Shown here piece after piece: positions 4,654 through 7,893 of a DNA stretch of 7,893 nt (the stretch's first letter is position 1; the number at the start of each line of letters is the position of its first letter). Under the pieces are notes generated by a model. The model ran no database searches. It was not told the origin of the DNA and saw only the letters and a list, made by a program, of their open reading frames with translations. The position numbers were made by a program, and so were the translations under genes. The stretch is from an uncultured Eubacteriales bacterium. Its GTDB lineage: Bacteria > Bacillota > Clostridia > Oscillospirales > Acutalibacteraceae. The stretch lies in assembly GCA_934486755.1 (NCBI GenBank), contig CAKSQT010000075.1:1-7893 (forward strand), written 5' to 3'.

Positions 4654-5739
4654 ATGGCAAAGGCTAAAATTTCGGCGAAAGAAAAAAAGGATAATAAGGA
4701 GTTTTTTGAGGCTCTGAAACAAATGGAGGAAGAACGCGGTATCCCCAAGGAGTTTATAGCAGACAAAATAGCCGAGGCTATCGTTGTTGCCGCAAGGAAG
4801 GATTACGGCGGAAACGATATAGTTTCCTGCGTTATCGACACCGATAAGGAGGTTTTCAGCGTTACCGCACGCAAGACGGTTGTAGACGAGGTTGAAAACC
4901 GCTATACCGAAATATCCAAGGAGGACGCGGCGGCAATCGACCCCGAATCCGTTGATAGAGGTTTTGTGGACATAAAGCTCGACCCCAAAAAATTCGGCAG
5001 GGTAGTAGCGCAAAATTCTAAAAACAATTTCCGTCAGGGTGTGCGCGAAGCGGAGAGAGGTCAGGCGCTTGCGGAGTTCCAGAGCCATAACCGCGAGCTT
5101 GTTACCGCTGTTGTTCAGCGTATCGACCCCAAAACGGGCAACGCTATTCTCACTATCGGTCATAACGAGGCTACGCTTCCGAAGCTCGAACAGGTGCCCG
5201 ACGAGATTCTCAGCGAGGGCGATCATATAAAGGTCTATGTCGTTGACGTAAAGGAAACCGAACGCGGACCGCGTATAATGCTTTCAAGAACACATCCTGG
5301 ACTTGTTAAACGTCTTTTTGAAACCGAGGTTCCCGAAATATTTGACGGAACTATCGAAATCAAGGCAATATCGCGTCAGGCAGGTTCAAGAACAAAGATG
5401 GCTGTCTGGTCGTCCGACAGCGAGATTGACGCCGTAGGCGCCTGCATAGGACCCAGAGGCGCCCGTGTCAACAAAATTGTTGAAGAACTCGCAGGCGAGA
5501 AGATAGATATTGTAAAATACAGCGAGGATCCCGTTGCTTTTGTAAGCGAGGCTCTTTCGCCCGCAAAGGTCGTTTCGGTTGAGATAGAGAGTACCGAACC
5601 TAAGGTATGCAAGGCAAGCGTTCCCGAATCACAGCTTTCGCTTGCAATCGGCAATAAGGGACAGAATGTCCGCCTTGCCGCAAAACTCACGGGCTGGAAG
5701 ATTGATATTCACCCCGAAAGCGGCTTCTTCGGCGAATAA
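4654..5739 (+). CDS. nusA: Transcription termination/antitermination factor NusA
   Basis: NusA binds RNA polymerase near the RNA exit channel and modulates pausing, intrinsic termination and antitermination. At 361 residues it matches the short Gram-positive form (N-terminal domain, S1, KH1, KH2) without the acidic C-terminal repeats of Proteobacteria. A Lys-rich start (residues 2-15) precedes the polymerase-binding N-terminal domain (to about 125). The S1 domain spans about 132-213, with the family-typical ELVTAVVQRID and RGPRIMLSRTHP segments. KH1 has its GxxG loop at G266-P-R-G269, and KH2 at G333-N-K-G336. The ATG at 4654 is preceded by GGAGGA (4639-4644) at slightly long spacing, and by a second weak purine patch (TAGGA, 4646-4650). 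Through the leader hairpin at 4049-4086 NusA could control its own operon. The assignment is secure. Confidence 0.97.
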   Translation: MAKAKISAKEKKDNKEFFEALKQMEEERGIPKEFIADKIAEAIVVAARKDYGGNDIVSCVIDTDKEVFSVTARKTVVDEVENRYTEISKEDAAAIDPESVDRGFVDIKLDPKKFGRVVAQNSKNNFRQGVREAERGQALAEFQSHNRELVTAVVQRIDPKTGNAILTIGHNEATLPKLEQVPDEILSEGDHIKVYVVDVKETERGPRIMLSRTHPGLVKRLFETEVPEIFDGTIEIKAISRQAGSRTKMAVWSSDSEIDAVGACIGPRGARVNKIVEELAGEKIDIVKYSEDPVAFVSEALSPAKVVSVEIESTEPKVCKASVPESQLSLAIGNKGQNVRLAAKLTGWKIDIHPESGFFGE

Positions 5740-5751
5740 GCAGGTGAAAAT

Positions 5752-6018
5752 ATGGCTGCTAAAAAAATACCGATGCGTATGTGCATCGGCTGTCGGGAAA
5801 TGAAATCAAAATTTGAGCTTGTAAGAATAGTAAAGAGTACAGACGGAAAAATACAGCTTGACACAACAGGCAGACTCAACGGACGAGGAGCTTATGTTTG
5901 CAAAAAGAGCGAATGTCTTAAAAAGGCGGCGAAATCCAACGCTTTGTCAAGAGCGTTTGGGGTATCGGTACCGTCCGAGATATATGAGGAGCTTGAAAAG
6001 GAGCTTGGTGATAATTGA
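5752..6018 (+). CDS. ylxR: YlxR / RnpM, RNA-binding modulator of RNase P (DUF448)
   Basis: This 88-residue small basic protein has the YlxR-family hallmarks: PMRMC-IGC near the N-terminus (C11-x2-C14), the ELVRIV strand (22-27), and the signature G44-R-G-A-Y-V-C50, followed by another Cys at 55. The four cysteines are suggestive, but I cannot say from sequence that they bind metal. The family lies almost invariably between nusA and ylxQ/infB, and recent work assigns it a role in binding RNase P RNA and modulating RNase P (hence RnpM). It starts 12 nt after nusA with AGGTGA (5742-5747) at 7-nt spacing, so it is co-transcribed with nusA. Its stop codon overlaps the TTG start of the next gene. 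Confidence 0.93.
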   Translation: MAAKKIPMRMCIGCREMKSKFELVRIVKSTDGKIQLDTTGRLNGRGAYVCKKSECLKKAAKSNALSRAFGVSVPSEIYEELEKELGDN

Positions 6019-6341
6019 ACGATAAGGTTCTGACTCTTTTGGGTTTTGCCGCAAAGGCGGGAAAACTCGGTTACGGAATGGATTCGGCAGTTTCGTCGGC
6101 TGTTAAGAAAAAATCGTTTCTTGCGGTTGCCGCCTGCGATATTTCCGAAAAGAGCTTCAAGGAGTTAAATTTCCGTTTTAATAAAAATTCGGTAAAGACT
6201 GTGCGTTTTGAGAATATTGATATTCAAACATTGTCAAAAGCCGTCGGTCATAAATGCGGCATAATTTCAATTAATGACAAGGGCTTTGCCGAAGCTGTTT
6301 TAAAGGCGTATACACAAGGAGGAAATGCTAATGACGAATAA
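6015..6341 (+). CDS. ylxQ: L7Ae/L30e-family RNA-binding protein YlxQ
   Basis: This 108-residue protein has the L7Ae/L30e fold. Its N-terminus, KVLTLLGFAAKAGKLGYGMD, matches the characteristic first helix and turn, and the strand FLAVAACDISEKS is the usual core segment. B. subtilis YlxQ-type proteins bind kink-turn RNAs and occupy this same locus. The start is a TTG at 6015 that overlaps the ylxR stop by 4 nt (TTGA). AAGGAG at 5998-6003 and GGTGAT at 6007-6012 lie upstream, the first at long spacing, so translation is probably coupled to ylxR. No later start keeps the conserved N-terminus. The last 11 nt overlap infB, and the tail reads GGNANDE because infB's ribosome binding site is translated within it. 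The function in this organism is inferred only from family and position. Confidence 0.9.
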   Translation: MNDKVLTLLGFAAKAGKLGYGMDSAVSSAVKKKSFLAVAACDISEKSFKELNFRFNKNSVKTVRFENIDIQTLSKAVGHKCGIISINDKGFAEAVLKAYTQGGNANDE

Positions 6342-7893
6342 ATATAAGGTTAGTGAGCTTGCCAAGGATTTCGGTATGGCGTCAAAGGATATGATAGCCG
6401 TGATAACCGAGGCTACGGGTGCCGAGAAGAAGTCGGGCGCGTCACTTAATGAGGGCGAAATAGGACTTGTTTTTGAGTATATAACCAAGAAAAATCAGGT
6501 TAAGAGCTTTGACGGATACTTTGCCACGGGCGCCGATGCGCGCGCCGCCGCGGCGAAGGCAAGGGAAGAAGAACGCAATAAAAAGCTCGCCGAACAAATG
6601 GCTATACTTGAACAATTGAAAGCCGCCGCTGCCGCTCAGAACGGTGAAACGGCTAAAAAGTCTGAAAGCAAAGAAACCGAAAAGCCTAAGGAAGAAAAGA
6701 AACCCGCCAAGAGTGAAAAGACGGAAGATAAACCTAAGGCTAAACCTGAGGCTAAACCTGAGGCAGAGAAAAAGACAGAGGTAAAGCAGGAAGAAAAAGC
6801 TGCTCCCGAAAAGCCTGTAAAAAAAGTTAAAAACGACGAACCTCTTGTGGCTCCTCCGAAAAAAGAAAAGAAGCGCGGCGACGCGCCGAACAGAGGTCCC
6901 GCGCAGGTGCGCCACGTTGATACACGCATTTCCAACGTAAACATAGATAAATATAACGAAAAATACGAGCGAATAGCTCCTGCAAATTCTATGAAGGATA
7001 ACTATTCCCGTAAGCAGAAGATTAAGCAGAAATCTCACGATTATCACCGTCCTCAGGGCGTCAAGAGGGAGACCGAGGCGGATAAGATGCGCCGTATGCA
7101 GCTTGAACGCATAAAGAAAACTCCTATTACGGTTACCGTCGGCGACGAAATTACCGTCGGCGAGCTTGCCGCGGCTCTTAAAAAGACCGCCGCAGAGGTA
7201 ATAAAGGTGTTACTTAAACTCGGAATGATGGCTACCGTTAATCAGGTAATAGATTACGATACGGCTGAAATTGTAGTATCTGAAATGGGCGCTAAGATAG
7301 AGCGTGCCGTTGTGGTAACGATAGAAGACCAAATTATGGACGATACCGAGGATACCGCGGAAAACCTTAAACCCCGCGATCCGGTAGTTGTCGTAATGGG
7401 ACACGTTGACCACGGTAAAACCTCGTTGCTTGACGCAATAAGAAACACGGCTGTTACAAACACCGAAGCAGGCGGTATAACCCAGCACATCGGTGCATAC
7501 CGTGTAAACTGTAAGGGACAGGATATAACATTTCTTGACACGCCTGGACACGCCGCATTCACAGCAATGCGTCAGCGCGGCGCAATGGCTACCGATATAG
7601 CCGTTTTGGTCGTTGCGGCTGATGACGGAATTATGCCGCAGACTATCGAGGCTATCAACCACGCCAAGGCGGCAAAGGTTCAGATAATAGTTGCAATAAA
7701 CAAGATGGATAAGCCTGAGGCTAATCCCGACCACGTTCTTCAACAGCTCACCGAGTATGAACTCGTTCCCGAGGAGTGGGGCGGCGACGTTATCTGCGTT
7801 CCCGTTTCCGCTAAAACGCACGAGGGTATTGATAAGCTCCTTGAAAGCATACTGCTTGTCGCCGAGGTTATGGAACTTAAAGCCAACCCAGAC
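6331..7893 (+). CDS. infB: Translation initiation factor IF-2 (3' end beyond the window)
   Basis: The frame is open from ATG 6331 to the right edge, 521 codons, with no stop. IF-2 is the GTPase that brings fMet-tRNA to the 30S subunit and promotes subunit joining. An N-terminal IF2_N-type domain (residues 4-55, YKVSELAKDFG) is followed by a long charged, Ala/Lys/Glu/Pro-rich linker (about 70-190) and a second IF2_N domain (about 266-320). The G domain shows all motifs: G1 GHVDHGKTS (357-365), G2 GGITQ (381-385), G3 DTPGH (403-407), G4 NKMD (457-460) and G5 SAK (493-495). The beta-barrel domain II, domain III and the tRNA-binding C-terminal domain lie outside the window. AAGGAGG (6316-6322) is 8 nt from ATG 6331; an in-frame ATG at 6325 is too close to it. 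The gene overlaps ylxQ by 11 nt, indicating coupled translation. Confidence 0.97.
   Translation, partial: MTNKYKVSELAKDFGMASKDMIAVITEATGAEKKSGASLNEGEIGLVFEYITKKNQVKSFDGYFATGADARAAAAKAREEERNKKLAEQMAILEQLKAAAAAQNGETAKKSESKETEKPKEEKKPAKSEKTEDKPKAKPEAKPEAEKKTEVKQEEKAAPEKPVKKVKNDEPLVAPPKKEKKRGDAPNRGPAQVRHVDTRISNVNIDKYNEKYERIAPANSMKDNYSRKQKIKQKSHDYHRPQGVKRETEADKMRRMQLERIKKTPITVTVGDEITVGELAAALKKTAAEVIKVLLKLGMMATVNQVIDYDTAEIVVSEMGAKIERAVVVTIEDQIMDDTEDTAENLKPRDPVVVVMGHVDHGKTSLLDAIRNTAVTNTEAGGITQHIGAYRVNCKGQDITFLDTPGHAAFTAMRQRGAMATDIAVLVVAADDGIMPQTIEAINHAKAAKVQIIVAINKMDKPEANPDHVLQQLTEYELVPEEWGGDVICVPVSAKTHEGIDKLLESILLVAEVMELKANPD
6727..6762 (+). repeat. Short tandem 12-bp repeat inside the infB linker
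   Basis: GCTAAACCTGAG occurs twice in perfect tandem (6739-6750 and 6751-6762), preceded by a diverged copy, GATAAACCTAAG (6727-6738). It encodes a four-residue A-K-P-E-type repeat in the disordered linker of IF-2. Being a multiple of three, it can expand or contract by slippage without breaking the frame. Confidence 0.6.

Noticed and set aside
6442..7047. Minus-strand open frame rich in Phe and Leu that looks like a membrane protein
   Set aside because: It is the reverse complement of the Lys/Glu-rich IF-2 linker: AAG/AAA and GAA codons read backwards give CTT/TTT and TTC. The apparent hydrophobic helices are an artefact.
7210..7821. 203-codon minus-strand open frame opposite infB
   Set aside because: It is antisense to the second IF2_N domain and the highly conserved G domain of IF-2. 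The translated product is Cys/Tyr/His-rich with no family resemblance.

Overview
The window looks like chromosomal DNA from a low-to-mid GC Gram-positive anaerobe of the Clostridia, most likely an Oscillospiraceae/Ruminococcaceae-type gut bacterium. This rests on the Firmicutes order rimP(ylxS)-nusA-ylxR-ylxQ-infB, strong GGAGG-type ribosome binding sites, a short NusA without the C-terminal acidic repeats of Proteobacteria, and a PASTA kinase-like protein of Gram-positive type. The lineage is inferred from gene content and style, not from a marker-gene comparison.

Left part (1-1500): a minus-strand penicillin-binding-protein-type D-alanyl-D-alanine carboxypeptidase (dacA family) with signal peptide, catalytic domain and C-terminal membrane anchor. 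A hairpin follows its stop codon. Its promoter overlaps a perfect 19-bp palindrome at 1445-1463, and the neighbouring gene diverges from it.

Middle part (1509-3999): two plus-strand genes. The first is a calcineurin-like metallophosphoesterase with two changed metal-site motifs and an ambiguous, possibly ACG, start codon. The second has its own strong extended -10 promoter and encodes a zinc-ribbon / kinase-fold / transmembrane / two-PASTA protein. The three hallmark catalytic residues of a kinase are all replaced, so I read it as a membrane pseudokinase that probably senses or binds cell-wall material.

Right part (4008-7893): the conserved transcription/translation operon. A consensus extended -10 promoter is followed by a leader with a terminator-like hairpin (a candidate NusA-responsive attenuator). 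Then come rimP, nusA, ylxR (rnpM), ylxQ and infB, tightly packed with overlaps at ylxR/ylxQ and ylxQ/infB. infB runs off the right edge after 521 codons.

The rimP-infB operon is core biology: 30S maturation, transcription elongation/termination, RNase P modulation, kink-turn RNA binding and translation initiation. The less ordinary material is the left-hand trio of cell-envelope or signalling proteins with degenerate active-site motifs, and the regulatory sequences at 1445-1463 and 4049-4086. I found no tRNA, rRNA, CRISPR array, insertion sequence or phage feature.
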